From Pseudoscleropodium purum (lineage: Eukaryota > Streptophyta > Bryopsida > Hypnales > Brachytheciaceae), in NCBI GenBank assembly GCA_963969395.1, contig OZ017795.1, positions 6,944,001-7,008,000 of the forward strand: DNA of 64,000 nt. Reading direction: 5' to 3'. Made by a program: the position numbers and the translations under genes. The notes below the pieces were generated by a model. That model searched no databases. It had not been told where the DNA came from and saw only the letters and a list, made by a program, of their open reading frames with translations. Position 1 is the stretch's first letter; each line of letters starts with the position of its first letter. This document shows, piece after piece, positions 46,404 to 56,321 of the stretch.

Positions 46404-47873
46404 TTACTTGAATAGTTTTTTGTCAGTGCGTACCGCGAGCTTTGATCTCTTCCGCGATCGTCTACTAGACTCTCCTGTTTGAGCCTGTTGATGACCTTCA
46501 ACACTAACATCCTCGTTAGCCTTGCAGTTCGGCATGTTTCCCACAGAGTTGGCAAGCAGCTGGGGCGGCTCAGGCGTCGCTGCAGTAACAGGAGGGACTA
46601 AGAATTGTGGACGTCGCGGAATTGGAAGCTTCATATCCTGGCCATTGCTGATCCATGGTTGGTTTGTGATCCAGCTCCCGTACGACGCCATCGCTTGCGA
46701 CCACGATGGTTGACTTGCAGGAACAAATCCCGCAAAGGAGTTCGCATTCGCATTCGGGGTGGACAATGTCACCGGTGCATGCGCAACAGGCACTTCCTGT
46801 TGATGTCCCGTGCTTGCAGCGGGGAGGAAGTGGTTAGTCTGATGGCTTGGGTGACTAGAGGGGACACTCACGCTTGAAAATGCCGAATGAGGAAGAAGCA
46901 GATGTCGCCAGGCTGGTGGTGGTGTGTTCAGAAACACGCTCCAGCTGCGACGCTCAGGCACGGGAGATGGACTCGGTAGGAAATTCCCAACTGGAGGTGT
47001 TATTGGCGATGTGCTAGAAATATTCGACGGCAGCGACGAGAAGGAAGCTGGAGCTGTCTGGATCCCGAAGGAAGTTTGAGGGAACTGGATCCTGCGTGCC
47101 AGAGGCGAGATCGGAGGCGAGATGGAGGCTTGGGGGAATAGTATTCCGCCTGCCAAAGGCGAGATGGAAGACTGTATCCCGAGTGCCGGAGGCGAGAGTA
47201 AAGCTGGCGGAGTCTCTGTCCCAGAGGAAGCTTGAGGGGGTTGTATCCCGAGAGCCAATGGCGAAACATAAGCTTCAGGGAGCTCGATCCCGAGTGCCAC
47301 TGGCAAGATGGAAGGTTTGGGGGACTGACTTCTGAGTGCTAGTCCTGACGCATCGTCCACCTCGCCTCCGATCGGGGTGTGCAACTGCACCCACAACGGC
47401 TGAGTGACAACAGGTGCTTGCGTGACGCTGGTGCTAGTTGTATTCCAGTCCACCAGGTTTGGAAACGAGGACTCGAGGTCGAAGTTCTGCAAAGTAGGGA
47501 CATCCTCGAGGGGCTCTTCTTCAGCTTTGGGTTGGGGTGCTGCCGTGTAGTTGGACAGCCAAAGCGAGAGCAAGTCGGTGTGGGGAGTGCTGGAGGAGCT
47601 GTCGTCGGTATCCACCCACGGGATCGCCTCGCTGCTGTTGTCCTCGAGAATTGCAGGGGATGGTGGCGGTGGCGGTGGAGGTGACACAGGAGGTGCGCAT
47701 TGGCTCGACTCTTCTTCCTCGAGAATTGCAGGGGATGGTGGAGGCGGCGGTGGAGGCGACATGGGAGGTGCGCGTTGGCTCGACACTTCTTCCTCAGGAA
47801 TTGTAGGGGACGGTGGTGGTGGCGGCGACGACATGGGAGGTGCGCGTTGACTCGACTCTTCTTGATCGGCCAT
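46404..47873 (-). CDS. Proline/serine-rich, probably disordered protein with two internal repeat sets
   Basis: The frame is open for over 500 codons at high GC. The start at 47,873 (MADQEESSQRAPP) is preferred; an ATG at 47,894 is also possible. A good acceptor (TTGTTGTTGCAG, ending near 47,912) just upstream suggests a 5' intron. The N-terminus has three units of about 24 residues of ESSQRAPPMSPPPPPPPSP followed by an acidic spacer. The middle has about six degenerate units around LALGIQ-PQAS-SP. The C-terminus is basic, with SSRRSRKRSK, a likely nuclear localisation signal. A donor-like GCG|GTACGC lies right after it, so a further exon may exist. No family is recognised. A nuclear regulatory or scaffold role is only a guess. 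Confidence 0.6.
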   Translation of the reverse strand: MADQEESSQRAPPMSSPPPPPSPTIPEEEVSSQRAPPMSPPPPPPPSPAILEEEESSQCAPPVSPPPPPPPSPAILEDNSSEAIPWVDTDDSSSSTPHTDLLSLWLSNYTAAPQPKAEEEPLEDVPTLQNFDLESSFPNLVDWNTTSTSVTQAPVVTQPLWVQLHTPIGGEVDDASGLALRSQSPKPSILPVALGIELPEAYVSPLALGIQPPQASSGTETPPALLSPPALGIQSSISPLAGGILFPQASISPPISPLARRIQFPQTSFGIQTAPASFSSLPSNISSTSPITPPVGNFLPSPSPVPERRSWSVFLNTPPPAWRHLLLPHSAFSSVSVPSSHPSHQTNHFLPAASTGHQQEVPVAHAPVTLSTPNANANSFAGFVPASQPSWSQAMASYGSWITNQPWISNGQDMKLPIPRRPQFLVPPVTAATPEPPQLLANSVGNMPNCKANEDVSVEGHQQAQTGESSRRSRKRSKLAVRTDKKLFK

Positions 47874-49881
47874 TGCGAGAGCGGAGCTTCTCATGCCTCT
47901 TCGCCTGCAGTCCTGCAACAACAATAATTTTTTCTACAATCAGGTGAAGTCCTGCATGCAATTTCTCTTGCATGCTCATGGCTACTAAGCATGGATATCT
48001 TCACGGTGCAATTGGGGACACCTACTCGATTATAGAAGATCGAGAGCAAGAGAATGCATATACCAGAGCTGTGAGTTTCTGTGGGGTGATAACAGTATCC
48101 CTGAGCAGCACTCGATATATCGTCCCTGTATGTTGGACCTACTCAACAAGATGACTGTCGTCCTCTGCATCCACAACATGCAAGGAGATGAAAATATGAA
48201 AGAAACTCATTGTTGCAGATCAGAGCAGCTGATTGTTCTGGTGACGATTAGCACTACTTCTGGTGCCCATGATAATATTCTTGGGAGCTTTGCCTTGTAA
48301 TGCTTGCTATGGTCCAAGGGTCTTGCTTAAGGTCACTCTACTGGTATCACAAGCAAGTTATGCACAGAGGGATTGATATTAAATATTAAAGTGAAACCGG
48401 GGAATTACATTTTTAGAAATCCCGTAGCCTGCATGTGTGATATCAGACCGGGAAATACACACAAGGTAATGAAATCTTCTATTTGATACAGAAAAATGCA
48501 TTCTAATCCTGAGCTATGGTCTAACTCCCCCCCTTACAACCAACTAACCAAGGAAATGCTGCAAATCCCTGTCACTGAGGTCGATTGAGGTGAAAATGTT
48601 GATACTTACAAAGAGAGAAGGAAAGAAAATACCCTACTTGTGTAAAAGGCATCTCTGCACTAGCATGTCGGAAAATATAAGACCTTCTGTTGTTCAAACG
48701 ACCTTTAATTCAAATTAAACTGTCAAGCTCTTTCCGAAAGCAGTAAAGGTGAACCTTGCTTTTGAATTTCGAAATAACCAGAATGATTGAATAGTTGCTT
48801 TGATTCTCTTTTGAGACTAAGCTTGTTACGGTTCAGATCATTCCGGTGCCTAACTACCTTAGGTTGTATTAACACTAAGCTTCATGATGGCTATGAAACT
48901 CAAGATTTAATTAACCCTACCTATTATATAGCAAATTGAACGAAACACAAAATTAAATGAGATATTCAACAATGCAGGTTCTGGTAGGTACGTCTCAGCC
49001 TCACATAACAGCACCTAAGTCACCCATAACTCACAGAATATTACATTTCCCCCACATCTTTAACCATTTCCAGAAGCGGAGAGTCTTCCATGACCAGTTT
49101 CATCATGCGCTTTCACAAGCGGCAAACCAGAGCAACTCTAAGCTAAAACCATACTCGCTACAAACAATCAATATGTCTCCAACCTATAGCTTAACAACAC
49201 ACAACGCTACAAAATCTCAAATTCACAACAATGCCGCACGGAGCAACTTCACGTACTTCGAAAAACGACTTGAAAGGGGAAGGCTAGGACAGCCTACCCA
49301 GTTCTAGCAGTGCTTGCGCGCGGTTCTGCTACGTTCTCGAGACCAACTTCTAATCCACTGACGTAGACTAGGCAGAAAATGAACTTGCTAGCTAATGAAT
49401 CCAAGCCACAAGAGACAACCAGGCTCCACCTTGAAATACAGGTCTAGGTAGACGGCCTAGCTTCCACTTCGATGCAGTGGTACATGCACCCTATCTCTGA
49501 GACTCTGTAGCCACCAACTAAGTGAAATAGATCATTCTTGATAGAGGACTTTTAACAACCTAGATAATGACGCTGAAATTTCTTCTCTTGTGTACGTTTT
49601 CCCTGACTCGATCTTTCTTCTCTCACTGTGTACTTCTCTCACTGTGTACGTTTTCTCTGACTAGATCTGACTGAGTGTGGGGCCTTCAGACTTATCTGTA
49701 CTTTTTTTGGTGAATTGAACTGAAGCAATGCATTTGCTCCTTTCTTCCAAAAAAAACAACGCTTGTTCCATCTTGGACTGCACTTTTTCAGTTTAAGCCA
49801 TGGACTTGCTCCTCTTTTTTCCAAAAAATCTCACTTGTTCTGTCTCTGTGGTTCATCAGCTGCCGCTAGCAGGCTTGGTGT

Positions 49882-49998
49882 GATGGCTTCATGTCGTTAA
49901 TTAGCTGGCTAGATGCATGACGCGCGATGGCCTGCTTGTCATGTCGCTAATTAGCTGGCTAGTGCTGAGGCAGACGATGGCTTGCACGTCATACTGAA
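49882..49998 (+). repeat. Short minisatellite, unit about 45-50 bp, 2.5 copies
   Basis: Units read GATGGC[CT]T..., TCATGTCG[CT]TAATTAGCTG and GCTAG..., followed by an ACG-rich spacer. The third unit is partial. Confidence 0.7.
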
Positions 49999-51044
49999 AA
50001 CGAAAAAGTGACTTGGGTGGGCAAAACCTGCAGCGCTGCTTGCTAACTCTGCCACGCATTCAATGCCGACTATCCTTCTCCGTGCACTTTGTGTCACGTA
50101 CTCAGTCAGTCTGGTTGCTTAATTAATAAACAAACTAGCTAGATTCTCAAGCTCTAAATATCAGACTCGATCTCAGCTATGGCGTGAAATCCTGTTTCAA
50201 TTCGATCACTATACTCCATTTAGTTGATGTTGTGCAGCTCTTGTGTTCATACCTTCGTTTGTTTAGATTATCAATCATTCTAAGTACTACTGCCTTGCTT
50301 GCTTCGACTGAGTTTAGAGTATGGGTGAGGACAAAGCGAACGGAGGTCCAGATGGGAATCTTATCAAACCTTCGTGGATTCTGCAAACAGATAGACTTGG
50401 ATCGATCTGCGATCTGCAAGCTTACTGAATTAAATTCAAAACGTGCTTCAACAATGGCGGTGTTCAGGCTCTAATTGTGAGCCTCGAAGCTGCCGGAGGT
50501 GCAATTCTGTAGTTGTTGATCGAAGCCTTTGTTGGCTTTGCCACAATTGAGACATGACACTGTGAAATCCCAAATTTGTAAGATAGCATGAGATATTATA
50601 GCTACAAACAGAAAAAAAATGTATGCTTGTCATTCAACATTTGCAATAAATCCTGGAAATGATGCAAAATTTTCACGTCTCCTTGTGCACATCTATCTAA
50701 TATGCACTGTGTGTATATCTGCCGAATTAGAAATTCAGAAGCTACAAAGAGGACGTCCTTAAGATCGCCCATCATTGACAATTGAAGGTTTAGAGGCTCC
50801 TGGACTAGCCATGCCACGGCTGTTGCACCCACACAGGGACCAGACCAACTTGCAGAATTAATTTGTGCGACGTGACCGAATGGAGTTACTTGCTACAGTT
50901 CTACACAATCATACGAACGTATTTGAAGGACAGGCTAGGCCATGCCTTCATATGCAGAGGCAGATGTTTAAAAATTCTAGCCACACATGATCAATGGCAC
51001 AAACGATCACCAAAATAAGTCAGAATGGCTAATTTTCAAAGCTT

Positions 51045-51185
51045 TTAACTTGTGATATTCATATGCACAAAGCTCTAAAACCAAGAAATGACGTAGATCT
51101 GATGTTCCAATTGAGTGCCCGGAAAAGTGTCAATTTCTCTAAATATCTACGGCGTCTCAACTCAACGTCAATTTCGTTAAATTGA
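51045..51185 (+). repeat. Dispersed repeat R4 (copies also near 38,645 and 36,310)
   Basis: The phrases TTGTGATATTCATATGCACA, AAGCTCTAAAACCAAG, AAAAGTG..AATT and AATTGACA match those at 38,640-38,765 in order (TTGTGACATTTACGTGCACA, AAGCTCTAAAAACTAG, AAAAGTGAAATT, AATTGACG). A shorter piece occurs at about 36,310-36,345. Confidence 0.55.
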
Positions 51186-52309
51186 CACAATCCCATTTAA
51201 ATGCTGCGCACGGTGAACCCTCAAGAAAGAATGGAAATGAAATGATTTACGGAACGGGGAGGGGATGGGTTGGAAATTGTTGTGCACTGATGTGGATGAA
51301 AGCATATTAATTTGCAATATCTAATGGAACAACTAGCTAATACATATGTCAAAATGGCTCAAGAAATACTGCTGCTAATTGAACGGAATTGACGAGCTAG
51401 CACCTCAAACCTAGCTAGCAACTGAGGAATCCGAGATCATGCTGTAAGCGGAAACCAAGTAAGATTGGAAGAAGCTGGAGCTAATTAAGGACCGACTCCA
51501 TAGATTGCAATTTTAGCTTCCAAATGAATCCCACCTCACGAGACTGTCTTTGACATTAATTTTTATCTTGCGTGCCATTGGTAACTGGCGAGGCTTGAAG
51601 GCAATTCGCTGGTCATGTACGATATATGAAATGTCTCACCATTCGGTTCCGATCTCTATTGTGGTGCGTGAACGTTTCACAATTAATTTGGTCTCGCAAG
51701 AAAACACCTTCTGACTGCTAACTTGTTCATCTAGACGAGGCATAACTGTGTTCTACTACCGAGACTTGACCGCCACTTCGCTCTATTTAAGCCCTATTGC
51801 TGTGATTCCAGCCTCTTCTGGTTTGCTAGATATATGGAACTAAGTGCGGTACTGATCATTATTCTAGTCCCATAATTCCTTCCCCCAAAATTTTCTTCAT
51901 TGCTTTGCACCCCAGAATTCACATTCTTGGCCTGAGTCATGGTGTGGACTGTGGAGGTTCAACGGAAGACTAGTACTTGTTCTAGATTCAAAGTAAAATT
52001 AAAATGTCTTTCCTGTTCCAAGTGCTTTGCAATAATTTGGCGAGAGGCTACTTGGATTTTTCAATTAGCAAGGTTCACAAGAGCTAGTATTCTGGTGTTA
52101 GATCGATGGAATTAATTTTGGAGTGAATTGCCATTAATTATTTTCTTTGGTGCGGTTAAGAATTCGGTTTAATGAATCCTTCCCTTCCAATGGTGGAATA
52201 ACACCATTTCCATGGAATTCCACCAATTTTAACGAAATTGCTTTAGAACTAATTAAGTTTTATACGTTTCAGGTTCAGGTTTCACATTGAATACATCAAT
52301 CCTTGCGTC

Positions 52310-53068
52310 ATGAATGAAAAAACGAATCCCGGATGTTCTCGACGACCAGTGCTCCCGAAGTCGTCGTCTTCGTCATGCACCATCTGCTCTCTCACTCCTC
52401 CTTCGATCTCCATCACCACTTCCTGCGGCGAGGTTTTCTGCTCGTCGTGCTTGCTTTACGCTTTGATTCAGAAACACCAGGACGGGCACCAGGAGCCTGC
52501 AAACCAGGATCCAGAGTCACGCCATGAGGGAGATCTAGACGTCGACAGCACAGCTGATGTGGAAGACGATGCGGAAGTTCTGGTGCAAAAGGAACTGAGC
52601 GAGACGAGGCGCGAGCAGCTGCAGCAGCTGCAGCAGCTGGAAGACCATATGGAGCAACTGAAGACCACGTTGGTGTGTGCGCTGGGGCTTGCGAGTCTGG
52701 AGGATCGGGCGTGTATCGATGAATCCATTGCGAAGGAGAGGCTGGAAACACGGCGCCATGAGGGAGATCTAGACGTCGACAGCACAGATGATGTGGAAGA
52801 TGATGTGGAAGTTCTGGTGCAAAAGGAACTGAGCGAGACGAGGTGCGAGCAGATCAAGCAGCTGCAGCAGCTGGAAGACCATATGGAGCAACTGAAGACC
52901 ACGTTGGTGTGTGCGCTGGGGCTTGCGAGTCTGGAGGATCGGGCGTGGATCGATGAATCCATTGCGAAGGAGAGGCTGAAACGCGGCGAGAGATTGCGTG
53001 GCTGGAGAGGCGAACTCTGGGCAGGCTTTGAAATTACACAACAAACTGAGAAGGGAAACGAAGGGTGA
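52310..53068 (+). CDS. RING-like Cys motif protein with in-frame tandem duplication
   Basis: The 252-residue product starts with a Ser/Arg-rich leader and then SCTIC (C23, C26), a short spacer, and TSCGEVFCSSCLL (C39, C44, C47). This looks like the first half of a RING finger (C-x2-C ... C-G-H-x-F-C-x2-C) in which the usual His is Glu41 and the last Cys pair is absent. The rest is two copies of a 78-residue unit made by a 234-bp direct duplication (52,520-52,753 and 52,754-52,987). Each unit has an acidic DLDVDS...VEDD block, a Gln-rich coiled-coil-like EQLQQLQQLEDHMEQLKTTL and a SLEDRA.IDESIAKERL block. The ATG at 52,310 is the first in frame. The family is unknown. It may be a degenerate E3-like protein or a recent orphan gene. 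Confidence 0.6.
   Translation: MNEKTNPGCSRRPVLPKSSSSSCTICSLTPPSISITTSCGEVFCSSCLLYALIQKHQDGHQEPANQDPESRHEGDLDVDSTADVEDDAEVLVQKELSETRREQLQQLQQLEDHMEQLKTTLVCALGLASLEDRACIDESIAKERLETRRHEGDLDVDSTDDVEDDVEVLVQKELSETRCEQIKQLQQLEDHMEQLKTTLVCALGLASLEDRAWIDESIAKERLKRGERLRGWRGELWAGFEITQQTEKGNEG
52520..52987 (+). repeat. Recent 234-bp in-frame tandem duplication
   Basis: The two copies differ at only about twenty of 234 positions. Both begin CGCCATGAGGGAGATCTAGA and end GGAGAGGCTG. Because 234 is divisible by three, the frame is preserved. Confidence 0.95.
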
Positions 53069-54407
53069 AATGGAAGAAGGCTATAGAAATACCTCCGTCA
53101 TTACGACATTCAACTCCTCCTTATTCATGAATCGAAATCTAGTTGCCATAGTGGCATTCTTGGCTTATGAGACTGATTTATGCCACGGGAATTATGAAAG
53201 AAGAATGACAACTCTAAATTTTGGTTCTTAAATGAAAATGGGTTTGGTTGCAATAAGGTAGGGGTAGGAATTAGGTATATTTACCTTTACAATGCAACAA
53301 GTCCATTTAAGCAACATAAACAAGGTGTTGCAAGAAGCACTTATTAATTTGGGGTTTGAATATATAGGCTAAAATATAAGGTAGTAAAAGCAATTGGAAA
53401 AAATGAATTGAAAATTGAATAAAATATGGCATTGGGTATTAATGGAACATTGGAACTATACTTACTATGGGATTGTAGTAGAGTTTTGAAAGGAGAGTAC
53501 CACTACAAAAGAAAGGTGTGTTTTAAGTGAATTTGTAAGTATAGTCCTAAAGATGAGATTATAAGTAATGACTTTTAAAAAGATTTTCAACAAAAATTTT
53601 CACAAAAATATAATTACATCCTCTTCAACTCACCTACTTCTCTCTATCAATGATTCTTGTAGTTTCCAAGTGCTATTGGATAATTATATCCAAATCCTAT
53701 ACAAACGAGCAATTGCAAAGTTTTGTTCCACAAAATGAAATAAACCAAAGCCACAATAGGACATCAGATTATTTGTAACAATTTTGAAGTTATATAGAGA
53801 CTACCTTTCTAAATATTAGATTTTCTTCATTTTTCAATCAAACACATGATTCTAGTGAAGTATAATTAGGTCCCACCCAAATAATATTCTTCACAATAAT
53901 GGATCAATCCAATTTTTCCATTTCAAAACCATAAATTCTTGCCAAGTCCTTCACAAGTTAATCCAATATGACGAATATAGACACTAAGTCTCTACTAGAC
54001 GATAAAGAATCCTTTCCTTGTCAAACAAAAAATGCATATGTTCATCTTTGAAATTTTGTACGAAAAAGGAAGCCTTGCACAATAGTTTAACCCTTGTGCC
54101 TCAAAGTGAACATTTTTTAGACGTTGAGAAATTGGAAATTGTGTAATACCATGTTCATCAAATATTATAATCTCAAAATCCACACAATTCATTTTCTTAT
54201 AAATTGCAGATTCACACTCAATAGTAAGTTGGCTTCAAATTTCAACCATAAAAACTTCAATAACAAAGCGGTTCTCAAATTATTCCGGATTTTCTAGATC
54301 CAACCCCAAAAAAACTCCTCACTTCTGATGTTTTCTCTGTGACAAGGGTTAACCTCCAATGAGATTTTTAGTTATTTTTTGACGGTGACTAACCCCTTCT
54401 TACAGGG
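53069..54407. other. AT-rich gene-free DNA
   Basis: No frame above 80 codons with any sign of selection and no repeat that I could pair within the window. Confidence 0.45.
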
Positions 54408-54419
54408 TTAATAACCAAC

Positions 54420-54730
54420 GGTAAACACTTGAACCCGTTCCTGGTTTAGCCATCCGTCACATCGAAGTCTTTCAGGACTGGCGCTCCCACCTGCCTCCCT
54501 CTGCACCTTGTCGAGATAATATCTTCCTCCACTTGCTGTCCTTGCCGAAAAGAAGCAGTGATCGTGAAATGCCAGCTTGTGAAATGGTACAGACCCAAAT
54601 AAAGAGCAAGGGTCTTGTTGCCGGTTGTCAAGTCCCACTGCAACAACATCACTTCTGAAGAATTGAAGGTTTTGGGCGACTCTGAAGTGGGAATGTCGGT
54701 GGCACAAATCAAGCTGTGAAAACAATAATG
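54420..54730 (-). other. Possible terminal exon of an unrecognised gene
   Basis: On the minus strand, a strong acceptor (TTATTGTTTTCACAG, ending near 54,718) precedes two overlapping frames. One reads ICATDIPTSESPKTF, then VMLLQWDLTTGNKTLALYLG and ends at a stop near 54,446. The GC content is higher than that of the flanks. I do not recognise the family and found no convincing upstream exon. Confidence 0.25.
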
Positions 54731-55396
54731 GAGTAGCAGAGCTTCTACGGTTTCTGAGTAGGTTTACAGTAGAAATTCTGCGGAGAATGTGACCGTAATG
54801 AGCTACAGTATTGAGATGACCATCGCGGATGCACTTTCAAAAACGTTCACGAATGTGAAACTTTTGAATGAGAGAGAAGATCGTAGCAGATGCACTTTGT
54901 GATGGTTTTGGGTGACCTACTGGTGCTATGACCTTTAAGACAGCAGAAGTTCTAACAAATCTACACTTTACTGAAAAAAGTATGGTTCGTCTTTCATTCC
55001 GTTTCATCTTCTATAGAACAATGATTCACAGCTTATGAAAGTCAGACCTCTCACTATGGTCATATTTCGCATTCGTACCTTCTTACGAGATAACAAACGC
55101 AGGAGAATTTTGTGGGGGCATAGGCCTTCATATTTGCACAGAAACGGATCTGTTTTATGATCCCTCAGGGTCAAGGATAATCACAGAGACCAGGGTTATA
55201 GGTACCGGATGATACCCCAATTCATTGCTCATCTGCTTGGGAGAAGGACACATCCTCGCAATCACCTCCTTGTAAATCGAAGTGGACGTACTTGATCAGT
55301 GTAGCAACGGAATGATCAGACACAGGCTAATCCAACTTTGAAAAACATTCACAAAACAGCAAAAAAAGTAAGGTTTACAGAGACTAGACCTAATGA

Positions 55397-56015
55397 ATGA
55401 ATTCACAGCTCACCAGAAAAAGCCCCTTAGAGAAATGTCCTCTTTGCAGATGCCGTGCTCCATGCACAGCTGCTTCCAAATCTCTATCCCAATTTGATCC
55501 TCGCATAATTTGCAGCGTTATCTCGGACCCCTCTCACCATCAACCTTATTGCGCCCTCAGAACTGAATCCTTTTCGCTTATACTCTGAGAGCAACGATAC
55601 CATATAGACACTACAATTTCTAAACATTAAGTCATGTTTCATCATCACTGCATACATGGATTGGCGAATTTCCAATAGCACACTCTCAAGTAGGTGAAGA
55701 AGAAGCCGAAAGAGCGTGACCAAGGAAGACGAAGCGTGTTTCTCACGTATACATTGCCAAAGGTATGGTCACACAAGCTACATGCCAGACCCAAAATTCG
55801 GCTTGGACAGCGTTCTTTGATTTCGGCATGATGGATCCCTCACCCACTTGAAGTATTCTGGCTCACTCGTCAACCTTAATGCACTCTTAGTCTATCATCT
55901 CTTCCACCCAGAACAACAAGGGCACTTTACATTATCATCGCATTGCACACATTTTTATGGCGAAAAGTGAGCAAAGCTCCAAAAGCAGGTGAATTAGAGA
56001 CGAGGAAGGTCCGTC
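55397..56015 (-). pseudogene. Duplicated segment with coding traces, unknown family
   Basis: A minus-strand frame at 55,723-55,484 reads LLHLLESVLLEIRQSMYAVM, then EYKRKGFSSEGAIRLMVRG. The segment next to it (about 55,800-56,015) aligns with it in the same orientation (CA.TC.TCAACCTTA.TGC.C, ATCATC.CATTGCA, TGGCGAA...T..C..A.AGCA) but with stops. This suggests a tandem copy, one member more decayed. I do not recognise the family. Confidence 0.3.
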
Positions 56016-56321
56016 TATGTGTTCTTTTCAGGTACATTACCTGATCTATATGTTCACATCAGCTACATGTTTAAACGAAAAGACCAACCACCTTTGGATC
56101 CTGGGACTCTGTTGTGGGACCTCTCGTGTTGATTGTTGCTGGTGGAATGAGTGCCATACTCCAATCACAGTGTCGGCGTTACTGTTACGATTGTATTAGT
56201 CTTTCGCATTTCGGAATTACGGCAATGTGCGTGTTTTCATGTAGGGTGAGCATGGTGAAACGAAAAGGGTTTTAGGGTGGGTTGCTTGAGAATTGGAGAA
56301 GAATTGGAGAGAGGGACGAGG

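Larger units (their letters stand above)
47928..52309. other. Intergenic region, no supported gene
   Basis: Base composition is balanced, close to that of the genes. A minus-strand frame at 50,602-50,832 (with SMMGDLKDVLFVASEFLIRQ) ends in a perfect acceptor-like TTTTTTTTCTGTTTGTAG, so it may contain part of an undetected spliced gene, but no family is recognised. A frame at 48,957-49,307 is low in information. A TATA-like CTCTATTTAAGCCC lies near 51,779-51,792 and could be the promoter for the ORF at 52,310. A dispersed repeat copy lies at 51,045-51,185. Confidence 0.4.

Noticed and set aside
47096..47850. Gly/Trp/Arg-rich frames on the plus strand
   Set aside because: They are antisense to the Pro-rich gene and show the same repeat period.
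48957..49307. Plus-strand frame of 116 codons rich in His, Ser and Asn
   Set aside because: The composition is typical of random intergenic sequence and there is no motif or splice context.
52413..53044. Long Ser/Cys-rich and Leu/Gln-rich frames on the minus strand
   Set aside because: They are antisense shadows of the duplicated RING-like gene. Both repeat copies produce the same shadow twice.
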